Of a stretch of DNA of 64,000 bases, positions 33,006-45,339 are shown piece by piece; position 1 is the stretch's first letter; every line of letters starts with the position of its first letter. Source of the stretch: Haemaphysalis longicornis (taxonomy: Eukaryota > Arthropoda > Arachnida > Ixodida > Ixodidae); the NCBI GenBank assembly GCA_013339765.2, contig JABSTR010003257.1, forward strand, positions 1 to 64,000, in the 5' to 3' direction. Position numbers and translations under genes: made by a program. The notes beneath the pieces were generated by a model, which did no database searches, was not told where the DNA came from, and saw nothing but the letters and a program-made list of their open reading frames with translations.

Positions 33006-33851
33006 TCTGCTAGTACAGCTAAACTTCCCTCACAAGACAAGGTGTGTGCGTTGAAGATTTCCAAGGCGAATTCCCAAAGGCGTCCTTTCCGATCTCAGGG
33101 ATTCTAAGCACCCTGTGCTGCGACGCTGTTCTGACTACCGGCATAATGAGGTTCTGTACGGCTGCTGGCAGCACTCCATACCTGCCTGGGTTCGGCACAG
33201 AGAGATAGAAAAAAACAGCGAGAGAGCGAGAAGCATTTCTGGCGGACGGCGTTGCCGTGCATGTTTGTAGCGATATTGATGCAGCGCTTGTCAGTTTTGC
33301 TTCTGATACGTGCGGTTCTGAAGGAATAAGCTGAGACGCTGGCTTACTGTTTAGAATGTGGAAATGCCGCGCGTTACACGGTTTGCCATTGTAGCTATTT
33401 TTTGAGTTCAATTCTTTTTTGCTTTTAAAAAATGTTTGGTCTATTTAAACTATTGTATCTCAATTTACGCTATTATAACAAATAAATGTGGCACTTCGCG
33501 GCACTTGGAGAGGCGGCGGAAGTGGCGCTCAACAACCACCCCCAAAAAATGAACTGACAGCCACCTCTGTTCTCTGTTCCTCCGCTCCCGCCCCCCCCCC
33601 CCCCCCAAGTGCACGTCCTGAGCTCAAGCCTGGCGGGTGACTAAACACCTAGAAAGCTGTTACTTGCTTACTACTCTTAAATTGCTTGGTTGTTACTACA
33701 CCACTAGAAAACTAAACAGACTGAGGTCTGCTCAACGGGACATGGAAAGAATAATGTTTAAGAATAACACTCAGCGACAGGATGCAAGCTACCTGGATCA
33801 GCGAACAAACTAAAGTAAAAGATGACATATTTCAAATAACGGTACAGGAAT
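33006..33851. other. Unassigned DNA with an unrecognised frame and a poly-C run
   Basis: A 130-codon minus-strand frame at 33019-33411 has no motif I recognise. A run of about 16 C lies near 33590-33606; its length may be unreliable in assembly. No other signal. Confidence 0.4.
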
Positions 33852-34095
33852 GAATTTGGGCTGGCGTTGTAGTGAAAGGAACCTACAACCGGTGACAATT
33901 AAGGTTGCAGACTGGATACCGACAAATCGGGCTGGAAGATGGGGAAAAGCAAGAACGCGATGCAGGGATGAAATAAATTCGGCGTATACTCTGGGCTGGA
34001 GTACCGAAAGAAGGAGCGGTTGGAGGTCGATTGGAGAGGCCTTTGTCCTGTAGTGAACCTGAGTAGCCTGGCGATGATGATGGTGATGACCGCGC
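33852..34095 (+). pseudogene. RTE-like LINE 3' end
   Basis: The plus strand reads VADWIPTNRAGRWGKARTRC, then RDEI and WRSIGEAFVL with a stop at 34053, matching the C-terminal end of RTE-type ORF2 (TRWRDDI ... W..LGEAYV). After the stop comes a GATGATGATGGTGATGA tail, as in RTE 3' ends. Only this ~240 bp survives, the usual 5' truncation of a LINE copy. Confidence 0.65.
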
Positions 34096-34457
34096 TAAAC
34101 GGAATTAATACGAACAATGAATCGGCGTTTCTGGCAGTCATAGTTAAATGCAACTGGATGCAACTGGTGTCAAAAATGTTTAACAGAATACCTTTCCCTG
34201 TTATCATGTGTTGCAGGTGCATATGCTTCGTTTTATGCCGCCGTTCAGATCAGGTAATTTTTTTATTACCATACTTCCGCAGTATGGAATGTTTCAGGAA
34301 AAGTTTTTCTGATTTTTAACCTGTATTATACAACATTAAATTACGCAACGTCCTTTATTAGGAGAATAAGATTCTATCAACTCCTTGAAAAGCAATGGTG
34401 TCTGGAATTCACATTGTTAGGTGAGTTCAAGCGTACTCCTTCAAAGAATTTCAGAGT

Positions 34458-34531
34458 GATAAACACAAACACACAGAAGAACAACGCTACTGCTTGTTCC
34501 GTTGGTATTCCTCTGTGTATTTGTGTTTACC
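34458..34531. repeat. Inverted repeat, potential hairpin
   Basis: The left arm GATAAACACAAACACACAGA pairs imperfectly with the right arm ending CTGTGTATTTGTGTTTACC. Arms are about 28 nt with a loop near 16 nt. No flanking duplication or coding is seen. It could be a small palindromic repeat or a hairpin RNA; neither is shown. Confidence 0.5.
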
Positions 34532-36149
34532 GGGCTCTAATTCTTAGAGCGAGAGAATGTGCAAAATGCACCCCCCTCCCTTCCTTATTTTCTCTTAATC
34601 GCTCATTGTTAACTCTTTCTACAGAAGTCTTCAGTTCCCCGTACGATGCGAGTACGATCTGTACTTTATTGGCTCAAATGCACCGATTGCAAAAGAGCGC
34701 CAGAAGGCAGTGTTTAGTCACTCATTACTAAATGTTGTCAATCTACTAAATGAATGCACGACTAGTATTGATGCTCTTGACGTAGGTTGTTACATTTTTT
34801 ATTCTTTTTAATTTGTTTTAAACTGAAGGTCATCGAATTTGCGGATTGCTTTTGCGTTCATTATCTTCTAAGTTTGCGAAAAATTTTTGTACGGTGTCAA
34901 GTTCAGGTTTTGACCCCTTGACGTCACTCAAGCTGTATTTTCAAAATTATTTCCTTTATATTCACACGGACTTCTGTTTTAGACTTGAAATACTTTCACT
35001 CCTATAAAGGTTATAGTGAGTTTAATATTATGCCACCGTTGAAGCGAAGATTTGCTGACATTCCAATTGTATGACGCTTGTGTGTTCAGGCATATGTAGT
35101 GGCCAAGCAAGACATTTTTTTTTACCGAACACGTACGTTTTCTTGTCATGCACCCTATAACACAGATAACACAGCCAGGCACACCGCCTCGGGCACAAAC
35201 AAAGAAAAAAAAACAAACCTAATGCATGATTCGCGGTTATATGAACACAAACAGTGCACTTCTCAGCACGTGACAAAAGGCCGCACAGAAATACATTTAT
35301 ACCCATGCAAGCGAACCCATGTAATAGAAACTGGTTAAAATAACAAAACGGAATATTTAACCCTCCCGCACGATATCATCAAATCGGAGAGTTTTGATGT
35401 ATGCATCGAGTACATTACACAGGAAGTAACGTGAAGTTTCACAGACTTAAGAAGGGCAATACATGACACCGTTTTCAAACAGAAGCCGCCTGCATGCACA
35501 GATAAAGCCGTGGATAAAGCCATGGTAAGATTGATAACAACCAAGGCATATCCTACTTCTGTTTGACATTGCAAGAGACTGGAAGTGAAATATCTGGCTG
35601 CGGTATTTGGGTAGTGCGGCTATCAGCCTGCTCGTAAAAGATCTAATAATGTCTGTCCAAGAGCCGTTGGCAGCTGCTTTGTTATAATTTTCACATTTTT
35701 TGTATCCACTCTAAGAGTTTTACGTCATATATCTTGTGCGCTTCTAGTGCGTTATATATACATGCAGCATTCAAGCTTTGCAGTAATAAAAACTTAATAA
35801 TCCATGCATAAGCGCAAACTTTTTTTCGGCAATATAACATATATCTCGTAAATGAGAGCTATTTCAGCGCTAGTTCTATAATTCGGCAACAAAAAGTGAA
35901 GTAAAATTGCGAGTAATAAAGGCTTTGTTTAGGCCAGGTCGGCAAAACAATGCATATTTTATACCCCTACCAGCAGCTACACATAAATTGCTTTTCATTT
36001 TGTTGACGTGTATATTCCATCATATGTTATCAATGAACCATACTACTAAAACATGTGGGTCGTGCCTTGTTCCAATACGTTACCACAATATAGGACTTTC
36101 TTATTAGTTGTATCTCGTTTTCTTATTCGTCTGAATAATTTATGCTCAC
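34532..36149. other. Unassigned AT-rich DNA
   Basis: No recognisable coding or repeat; short frames carry no motif. Confidence 0.5.
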
Positions 36150-36620
36150 TTTCATTTGTGTTCCAACCTAAAAGGCTGTTGTTTAACCATTCCAGCAGAT
36201 TTTCTAGGTAAACATTCACTTATTATATCCAGCTTTGCTTGTTTCTGACACAAGCAAAGGTTGGTGCCATCGGCGTACACAATTTATTCTATGTAACATT
36301 GTGTTTCGGTAATGTTGTTTAAGAACACCACAAACAGCGGAAGAACTAAATGACCGTTGGGAAACGCCCTGTTAAACAACAACCGCCATTGCTATTGTTT
36401 TGTTGTTTATTACAACCTAGTGCCAGCGGTTTGAGAGACACTAATTCACTGGTTTTATAGTTACTACTCCTATACTGTATCATTGAAGCTTCATTAGTAT
36501 GGTGGGATTGTTAGTGTACCGAAAGCTTTCATTCAAATTTCAGAATAACCTAACGGAGTATAGTTTGTTTTCGATGTTGTTAATGGTTTCTTGCTCGATG
36601 TAAATTAAGAAAGTTCTTCA
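36150..36620 (-). pseudogene. Jockey/CR1-like LINE reverse transcriptase fragment
   Basis: On the minus strand a decayed SYLSNRQQ-VVINN block reads CLSNRWH then VVINNKT, followed by FPNGHLVLPLFVVFLNNI (from PQGSLLGPLLF...NDI), VYADGTNL (from YADDT) and LLEWLNNSLLGWNTNESE. These are ordered RT motifs 4 to 6. Many stops and frameshifts show it is old. Confidence 0.6.
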
Positions 36621-38229
36621 AATTATTTTTGGAGTAGCCGTATTGAGACAATGTTAATATATGGTGTTTTTGAAAAAAAAAGTCGCGATTCTCTAGTTTA
36701 AAACCGACGTGACAAGTTAGGAAAAACTGGAACCATGGGGATAGGTCTTATGTTAATTATCTGTTTCTCCGCCCTCTTATAAACTGGGGTTCCTTTAGCA
36801 AATTTTATTTTGCCAGAAAATTCGCCAGTTTTTAGTGCTTTGTTGGTAATAAAGGATAGAGCGGTACTTATTGACTCGCAGCGTACTTAACAGGCCATAG
36901 CTTGATTTCATACCTGCGGTGACACGGTTTTCTAAGCTTTTAATTTTTTGATAAATTTTATGCGAGTTGTTGGGAAAATATTATAGATTTTTATAGCTTG
37001 CCACCGTATCGTATACTATGTGTGTTAGAAAATGTTCCAGTACATACACAAACATTTACAAACTCAATGTCGTCCACACGTTCTTCTCTGTCAACAGTAG
37101 CAATATATATTAAAGTTTATTTTTCAGCACGTTGAATTCACTCCACCAGCTGACACTGTTTATTGATTTTTAGACCTACTGGTTGTCATTCTCAAGACCT
37201 TAAAATTACGGTTCACACTATTTTCTCTCACTTTTTTTTAAGCTGAGAGCTCAGTGAGTTCCTGACATATTTTTATTTAATAAGTTTCTCGTGTTTACGG
37301 TCCAAAATAAACGCGTGACCGAATCTATTTTTTCCTTGTATTCTCTTGTGCAGTTTGGCTCATTTACAGCTTTTGTATTTTTTCAAGTTTTCTATTTGAA
37401 CTGCTATAGAATAAAGAATTCATTGTAACAAAATAAAAGTGTTTTGAAGAATTTAAATAGGCATCTAGAGCGCGGTGTTCTTGGAAAATTCATTTCCAAA
37501 TTTAAGACTGCAAGAATCGGCAAACGTAATTTAGGCTTTTATTTTAACTTTTGGGATGCAAACATTTTTAGTCAGGCATATTGAAAATATTATTGATGTT
37601 GGGCGCTAAACCAAGACTGTCACCCGTTTCCTTAAATTAGGGTGCACTGTCAGAAGATATGGGGAGTCGACTCAAGAGAGCCAACAAACCCCACCGAATC
37701 TACAGGGCACAGGTGACAAAGGGGGTGGCCGTCTGATGTGCGGCTTTCGCCGACTAGAGCGGCAAGAATGAACAAGAGCCTTGAACGGAAAACAGCGCAA
37801 GGACTTATATTTAAACAGGCAAGTTACAAACACAAGCACGAGATAACGGATCGATAATTACAGACAACTTAGATGGAATTCAAATACAAGAAACAGTCCA
37901 ATTCGACAAAAATGATACAAACAGGAGCGTTAACAAATGAATATTACGAATCGGAGCAGTTAACTAAAGAAAATGAACAGTTCGATGCATATGAGAGACA
38001 GGGTCCCATCATATTCACCGACCGGGCCGGACGATGCACCGCTGTCGGAGGCGATTCGGCTACCTGGGAAGCGTGGCTTCGCTGTAGGCCAGGCCGTCCG
38101 AGACGATCACGGTGATTCGAGGCCCGGGAGCTCGTTGGAGTCCTCCAGGGCGCGGGTCGCCGATGGTGTGATGTACAAACTGGCAGGTGCCGTTGTCAAT
38201 CACGACGTCCAAACGTAGCTGGTGGGTTT
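36621..38229. other. Unassigned DNA, GC-richer after 37970
   Basis: AT-rich up to about 37970, then abruptly GC-richer into the promoter-like block that follows. No known protein. The region just upstream of 38230 could be the transcribed leader of that block on the minus strand. Confidence 0.4.
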
Positions 38230-38510
38230 AGGTGCGGCTTCTCTTTTTATAGGCCCGCCGGCGCGCCGGCGCGGAGAGGGAGAGCACAACTTACCACGCG
38301 CCCGCCGCCGTCAGCGAATAACTTCACTTCTCCCTTCTAGAATCTTCGACGCTCTTTAGAGCTGGCAAGGCCACGCGCACCTCCTCGAAAGTACTGGAAG
38401 CTTCGACGAAACTGGAGCGACGGAGGTTTTATTTTTGTTGTTTTCTCGCCGGCGAGCCGGCGGGTGATCGCGTTACTGTCGCTTCGTTCGAGAAAGTTCC
38501 AGCCCTTTCT
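38230..38510 (-). promoter_or_regulatory. Promoter-like block with heat-shock elements
   Basis: Two exact TTCnnGAAnnTTC heat-shock-factor motifs occur at 38335-38347 (TTCTAGAATCTTC) and 38487-38499 (TTCGAGAAAGTTC). A third, imperfect cluster lies at 38397-38410. A TATA box (TATAAAAA on the minus strand, 38244-38251) lies downstream of all three if read on the minus strand, the layout of an hsp-type promoter. GC palindromes (CCGGCGCGCCGG near 38263 and CGCCGGCGAGCCGGCG near 38447) border the block. No downstream ORF is recognised. Confidence 0.5.
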
Positions 38511-40968
38511 CGGGCCGAATAGAACCCAACTGGATGAATCGGACGACTGAAGAAGAGTTAGGCGCTGTACAATAAAATGAAGAATTTATACGATACTTTT
38601 AGACGTCGTACGCTCGAGTTTGTGACAAAGACGGATGAAAAGAAATGCATGGTTCATAAAAAATCAACTATTAGCTTAGGTAGTTAATATTAAATTTCTG
38701 ATTTTCTTCTATTTAACATTCAGATTATCTCTGATGGGCAGTACGTACAAATTACCAGCCTTGGTAACACTAGCGCTTGTTAGTTACGCTCGAAATATGA
38801 CCAAGTAACAAACTTATAATGATTAAAACTTGTATGTCCCCCGCTATACCGCTTACCTTTGCGTTAAAGAAAGGGCACAAAGCCAGAACTCTAGCAAGTG
38901 CGTGTGTGGCCCCACAAGTTTTATGCAAACGCTAATTGAAGTGTACGGCTGACCGATAGTCGCTCATTGTTTGACTGCGCGCATGCTGTGTTGCGATTCC
39001 CGACCTCGGCCTGCTTTGAGAAAACGATTTCTAGATAATAAGTACTGCTGACGGCGCGGTTTTGTGAATGTGTTGACTCTGATTTTTGTGCCCGCATTTT
39101 TATATTAGTCCTCTCGTCCAAGTGCGCCGAAATAGCCCTTTTTCCTTGTTAGTCTAAGTTAACATTCGGTATCGTACGTTGAACTTGTATTTTCAGGATA
39201 CATGCCTATGTTATTACCAGTAGCTTGTTTTGATATTGTTCTTACAGAATTTTGCTAATTTACAAACTATTGGCAGCGGAGAATGCCGAATGCCGAAATT
39301 AGAGAAAAACACTTGCCAGGTAAATAAGCACACGTGCTCGTAAGGTTACAAAATGTATAAGGCGAATGCATGAAACATTTAAGGGTCACAAAACATCTAG
39401 ACACTCCAAGATTTTAACTACCTCAAAGTACTATATTATTTGTAATCCACGCGAAACACTTGTTGGATAATAAAGAAATGCACATGTTTCAACGCTTACG
39501 TTTTCTTAAACGCATATCCGCAGAGCGGCTGTATATAGCATATTTGGCACAATGCGTTTATCCGGCTGCTAAGCACCAAGGCGTCAGGAAGGATACTTCA
39601 GTGTGGATCACAGTCGTACTTGATGCCGTTACGGTGTGTGTAGGAAATAAAAGGCCCTGTTATTGTTTGAAGTTACTCGAAACCTCTTTCTTTCACACAT
39701 ACTCGGGAGGCAATCAGAGCATCGTTCTGTTCGGATGTTGGGACAACATGTTTTCGGCGCCGATAGGGCGGGCCCTTTCAGGTAGCGCGCATATCTTCTA
39801 CGTTATCGACCACTAAGGTACTCAAGCCACGCATTGAAAACTAACAGTTTTTCAAGGCATGCTTCATTGCTTTCGCTAGTAAGAAATGGTTTGCCCTCCA
39901 TGTTCTGTGCGAAGGGTGGGATGACCAAGAGCTTTATTATATTGTCACGCGACATATATGTGGGTAATCCTCGCAGGGCCATTTCAGAGCCTAGCCATGA
40001 CGACGACGAAGAAAGTGCTGTAGACCCTGCGCTGGCTGTCGGATCGCCGCGATGTAAATACTTTAGATAGATTCTTCACGTTCATCACTGTTCGCCTCAT
40101 CTGCTCTGCCACCACGTTACATTAACCCCACATATATGTCCCGTTACAATATGTCGTTACTCATTATCTCAAAATATCAGAACGCAGTGCCACCATCACC
40201 CAGAAGTGTTATACCCCACTCCATAAGGCTGTGTCCAGTATACAAGAGAAAACCCACGCCTGATCCTAAGATGGTGCACACGCCTTTAAGAGAGAAATTT
40301 GTAGGAGTAGTAGAAATGTATTGCAGTTACATTCATTAAAATAAATGCAACTGAGTCGTCAGGAGAACAGTCACTGCCAAGAATAAGAGCAAAAATATCA
40401 GCCTATCCGCGCTCTCCGAACTGAATTGTAAGAACACCCATCTAGCTTATGTGAGAGGCTTTCTTATAAAAGGTGGTCTGTAATATTTTGTTTTTATTAA
40501 CTTAGACATAAATTTCACCAGAACTAATGGAAGCCATTTTATTTATATAAAAAACGTGAAAGGCCCCCGTAATAAAGCAAACATATTCAACAAATTTTGT
40601 AATTGCATATACGTTTGCGCACATGGCTGAACTGGGAAAGCAGGGTGTCATTGTTGAGTATTACTCTCAGGGAACGTCAGAACCATCGCTCGAAAAAATT
40701 AATAACGACATCATAGCGGCCATAACAACTACAGCCAACCATTCCCTGAGGTAGTATTGCACGATGCGCTAAAAAGATGAAGGCCTAGCGGCTAAAAGAA
40801 CACAGAAAGAGACAATGCTCAAGATTCATATGAACCAGCGGCTGCCAAACATTCGCCACGTTGGACTTTCTTTTCCAAGTATGCTTCGTGACTGTTTATC
40901 TTTGCTTTGACTTGTGACAATTTATAGGATCTGTGTGCGACTCCACTGGGCGTGATTTCGAAAATGAA
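38511..40968. other. Unassigned AT-rich DNA
   Basis: No known protein or repeat. A 118-codon plus-strand frame at 39460-39816 and a 78-codon frame at 39834-40070 have no recognisable motif. Confidence 0.45.
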
Positions 40969-41531
40969 GCCAGTGCGAAAATAGGAAGCTCGCGCCATAT
41001 CAACCGGTTGGCCTCGACTCCCTGGCCTCAGCAATTTTGGCACACTTGCAAGGCCTCTCATACTTCGCCCACGTTAAAATTGCTTTCCCAGCAGGCAAAG
41101 AATTTCCTTCAAACTTGATACCCGGTCCTCGATCGGAGCATTATGTTGACGCTTTTTCTGGGCGTAGAATTTTCATGCCATCTTTTCTTCTTATCAAGAA
41201 AGATTGTGGCACATCTGTATACAGCATTCCTTCAGTTTATTCTCCTGCCTTGTCTTTGCAAAGAGGTGTGTTTTACAATACAGATGGTAGGGTAGACTCC
41301 GCAGGCCTGCTTAAAAATGGTTTCCTGAACTCTTCAGGAGTTACATACCACTCTTCGCATGCGCCACCTCCGAGCGGTGCCCTGGAAATGGTCACATCGA
41401 TCAGTTCACAAGCATTAGGAGTGTGTTTTCTGCACTTTGTGTCAATAAAGGATCCGATTTCGAGCAATTTGTTTAGAAAATGCAAGGGCATTCAAGAAAA
41501 CGGCGTCAGGAGTCAAGCGGACGTTAAATAA
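40969..41531 (+). other. Unrecognised 187-codon open frame
   Basis: The plus-strand frame is open from just after a TGA at about 40966 to a stop at 41529-41531; the first ATG inside is at about 41172. Composition is serine-rich without signal peptide, membrane segment or known motif. The opposite strand also has long, less open frames here, so the coding strand is unclear. It lies just 5' of a small LTR element. It may be a decayed exon or mobile-element fragment. Confidence 0.25.
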
Positions 41532-41678
41532 AAAGAGGAAGAAGACGAACAAGAAGAAGATAAAATAAAGAGATGGAAGAACGCGATGATCAGAAATAGT
41601 TTACATTCGTAGCGGTCTCATGTAAATAGAGTTATTCTTTCCTTTGCTATGGCTTGGACTTCTTTCTGTCACATTTTA

Positions 41679-41699
41679 TGGTGCCTGGAAACCCGGGAA
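41679..41699 (+). other. BEL-type primer binding site
   Basis: TGGTGCCTGGAAACCCGGGA matches the BEL primer site with a two-base insertion. It lies within ~5 bp of the LTR end. Confidence 0.65.
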
Positions 41700-42078
41700 G
41701 CAAGAAATCATGGCCAGCAAGCTGGCGAAACGGGTACGAACCGAATTGAAAGCGGTTGCTACGGTGTCCACAAGGTGTACCAGATCTCGGTAACGTACGC
41801 ATCACTCGAAGTCATTAGACCTTCGGCCCTTTAGAAGAAAGAATCCAATCATGCGAATAAAGGACAGTTCCAATTGGCGGAGCCACGGTGGTGCTCTCGA
41901 AGTCCGACCGACGGGATGGGCAGACAAGAGAGCGGTGACAGAGCATCCTCACCTCAAACGATCGCCCTTGATGGGACCTAGGAGCTACTCCGTACTTGGT
42001 GAGGAGAAGACTGAAACTAATCGCACAGTGAAACACACGCTACATCAATAGCACGAAAAAAGTTTCAGTCGGCCTAGG

Positions 42079-42360
42079 ATGCCGCTTGAAACCCTAAAGG
42101 CACAAAGGGACAGAGAAAGGGAAATCGCTCGGAGATTGTGGAACGATGCAAGGACAACATCAAGCTTGACCGTCAGAGCCACAGATGTGTATGATATGTT
42201 AAAGAATTATGTGCGCGACATACCAAGAGCTGACGTTGTGCCAAGGTGTTTATATGATGCAATCGAACAGGTTATCGACAACGACTGCGTGAATAAGGAA
42301 TTCACAGCCAACATTGAGTATGAAGACCAGATATTTGACATATTGAGTACCACCGGTTAA
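42079..42360 (+). CDS. Gag-like protein of the BEL-like element
   Basis: The 93-codon frame starts at the ATG at 42079 (MPLETLKAQRDREREIARRL) and stops at 42358-42360. It is charged, probably helical, and its core (LTVRATDVYDMLKNYV) aligns with the frame at 23830-23920 in the related element. No catalytic motif. Sequence downstream to 42830 has more short coding-like pieces in other frames, so this may be only the first part of a broken gag. Name and role are inferred from position after the primer site. Confidence 0.4.
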   Translation: MPLETLKAQRDREREIARRLWNDARTTSSLTVRATDVYDMLKNYVRDIPRADVVPRCLYDAIEQVIDNDCVNKEFTANIEYEDQIFDILSTTG

Positions 42361-43394
42361 AAGAAAAGGCGGACACCAGGGAACATTGCAAAGTTATAAA
42401 GACATTGAATGCATCGGCAAACTTCAAGGAGTTTTTGCCTTGACTAGGGGGTGCTACGAACATGGCGATCTTCAGGACGCTGCTGAAACAGTTCACTCAC
42501 GAGAAACTTCTCTCCTATCTCATTTTATGTCACAACCCAAAAGGGGGGACTATGTCACATTCCTTTGCCACACTGGACATCTAAACTGAAGATGCCTTGC
42601 CTTCAACTTCAGCTGACGAGTCCTCAGAGCTGACCGGAAGCAACACAGTCGGCTCGTCAAGCCACATAACATCTTCACAAGTCCCATATAGCAAATGTCC
42701 TGAAGGTGTAAACACAAGTGATTGTTCTGCGGGAGTACAATGGAGATGGGACATTTTTAAGGACGTTCAAAGATTCCACAAAGATACCGAGACTGCCATT
42801 ACTAATTATGGATGACGCAGGTGTATGGAAATTGTTCACAACGGGAATTTTTGGGGAGCAATAATGCATCAGACATGAAGAATAGGATTGCCAAATTAGT
42901 AAGCTCGAAGAAGGAGCGGAAGGCGCTTCAGAACTCTTTTCGGGCCAATGAGGAATTTCCATCAGAATTTAAGATCGTGGAAGATAAGCTGCAAAGTTCA
43001 TTCTGGGTACGTCGACGGCAGCGGTACTCTCGGCGTGTGCCCAAAAGACGAGCCCTACTGGCAGCCTGGACGTACTTAGCGGTATCGACAGGAACGGAGG
43101 TATTGTGCTGTGAAAACCTGTAGAGTTTATTCCCTGACGGACCAACATTCGTAGGACCTATGATTTGCTGTGTTGGGGAGTGGGTACGTTCATTGGTTGT
43201 GAGTGGCCGATAAAATCTTGCGTGTTTTGCGCGGTACAATAGGGCGATAATGGAAGTAAAGAAATGGACAATTCAGGGGTCGACAGAAAGAAAGAGAAGG
43301 TATAAGACGATGATCAAACACGGTGTACATTCATAGCGGTATCGTGTAAATGAGGTTATTCTTTTTGTTTGCTGTTGCTTAGGCTCCTTTCTTC

Positions 43395-44765
43395 CACACG
43401 GGGTATGTGTACCTTAAGACCTGTGCAAGCCGCCAAGCAAGCCCCACTTGTACCCCCGCCAACAACAGGCCTCCCCCTGAGCTCGGTCTACTAGCAGAGA
43501 AAGTGGAGAAGGAAGACGTCGCTACCAGGACCATGGTCATCCAAGCCAATCATCCAGTCGTTCTGCAGCAACCTTGGGAGCCCCAATCATTTCGAGGATC
43601 CCCTGGTGACGAGCCTAAAGAGTGGCTGGAGAAGCTGGATTGCGTACGAAGTTTGAATTTGTGAGATGATGGAAAAACCCTGAGGCAGGTGTTTTTCTAC
43701 ACCGGAGATTCCAGTCGAGTCTAATTCGAAAATCACGAGAAATCGCTAACCCAATTCAGCATCTTCAAGACAATTTTTGAAAACATTTACAAATGTTGTG
43801 CACAAACAACGCGCTGCGCTATTGTTGCAGACGCGAATCCAACACCTCAACGAAGGTGTTGTAGTGCCCGCTGAAGATATACAGATGCTGTTCCGACGAG
43901 CTGAGCCCGAATTGGCAGAAGAGAAGAAGCGGTGCTTTCTGATGCGGGGCGTTAAGCAAGAGATCTTTACGGGACTCATTCGTAACCCCCCAAAATCAGT
44001 GACTGAGTTCGTTGCGGAAGCTTCCATGATTGAGAGGACCCTCGACCTGCGCTCGAGCCAGTACGATCGACCACCCGATGCGTGTTTGGCGAACCCCGTA
44101 AACGCCCCTGTATTCGCGACGGAACACTTACGGCAAACAATACGTGCCGTTGTTCGCGAAGAGCTGCGGAAACTTGTTGAGATGGTGCCACAACCGCAAG
44201 TCGCTTTTTTGACTGGCGTAATCTGGGAACAAGTACAACAGGATTTAAGGGCTTGTACGCAATCCGAAGCAACATGGGAGCCAGAAGCTATGACCTACTC
44301 CGTAGCTGTTCTTCGACCCTGTCCTGCTCCAACATGTCGTCAGGACGCCCCGCCATACCACCGCCTACTGTCGCCCTCCGAGCCCCTGCAGTTTAAAACC
44401 AGACGCCAAGAAACGCGGACTTATGGCGAACTCCCCATAATCATCCACTGTGCTGCCTTTTGCGGAGAAGCCGACCATATCCATCGTAGGTGCCCATACA
44501 AGAGCCTCAGACTGCGTTTATTCTCCGTCAATGCACCGCCCCCTCTCCCTGGTTAATGACCCCGTGAGATCGACGAGGATTTATCTCTAACCAGCTGTGG
44601 CCTAGCCTTTTTCAAACGTTCGTCCTCGCCCTACCAATACAAGTCGCCGAACCGCCCTAGCAACGCTGACTTACATGTCGTCGGTCCGCCAGCCCAGGCG
44701 CGGGAAACTGAAAGCAGCAACTTCTGGAGGTCAAGTTCCGCAACGGAGGAAATAAATTACACCAT
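43395..44765 (+). pseudogene. Ty3/gypsy gag fragment
   Basis: Homology to the 60.8-kb element starts right after its primer site. The first frame (43407-43664) has SFRGSPGDEPKEWLEKL; after a stop and frameshift the 259-codon frame at 43777-44556 covers the capsid (MKTFTNVVHKQRAALLLQTR, LFRRAEPELAEEKKRC, REELRKLV) to a nucleocapsid knuckle CAAFCGEADHIHRRC, which has one residue too many between its first two cysteines. Similarity continues to about 44760 without LTRs or pol. It abuts the BEL-like element at 43397. Confidence 0.85.
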
Positions 44766-45279
44766 CTTCCCACGTGGGAACTCTGAGGGGATGCAAAACC
44801 ATGCAATCTGGATCAGCCACTCGCCACTGGCGTTTCAAAGCTTCTGCTACATCATTTTACCTCACGTGATTGATTTTAATGAAAACCTAACTCTTCTTGA
44901 CCAATCACTCTAAGTGGGTATGCGCCATTTTTCGGGCCACCACCACCACCTCAGCCGGTGCACCAACGTCAACAGTCTTTACCTCACCAGCGCTGACAGA
45001 AAAAACCGATTCTACCACAGAGACGACCACATCGACAAAAACATCATGGACGAGTTTGGGTGCCTAGAGAACCACCGCCTACTCACCGTCACACAACAGT
45101 GCTTGCGTATCTTTGAAAACGGCGTGGACCCGCACGTGGAATTCTCTCTGGCGCTACTAAACACCAGATCACTCAATATAACAGCAACTCAATGAAACAA
45201 CACGGAACCCCCATGATTCTTCGCATCCTCATCAGGGTTCCCCACGGGAAGATTGTGTACAATTTTTTCCAATATTTTC
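44766..45279. other. Unassigned DNA between gypsy fragment and BEL/Pao element
   Basis: A 93-codon plus-strand frame at 44914-45195 has an HHHH run and no known motif. The 3' end of the minus-strand BEL/Pao element begins near 45270 by comparison with 52957-53115. Confidence 0.4.
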
Positions 45280-45339
45280 CCGCCGGCGACAACACGAGGA
45301 TTACCTCGAAGCTTCCAAGTGATACAGATGTTGCACTGC

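Larger units (their letters stand above)
41568..43397 (+). mobile_element. Small BEL-like LTR element, non-autonomous
   Basis: A 5' LTR end (about 41568-41674) and a 3' LTR (about 43285-43397) share GATGATCA, TTACATTC/TACATTC, ATAGCGGT/GTAGCGGT, TGTAAAT and GGTTATTCTTT-like blocks in order, roughly three quarters identical. A BEL-type primer site follows the first at 41679. The ~1.6-kb interior encodes one gag-like frame and no enzyme. It therefore depends on other elements and is old enough for its LTRs to have diverged. Confidence 0.6.
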
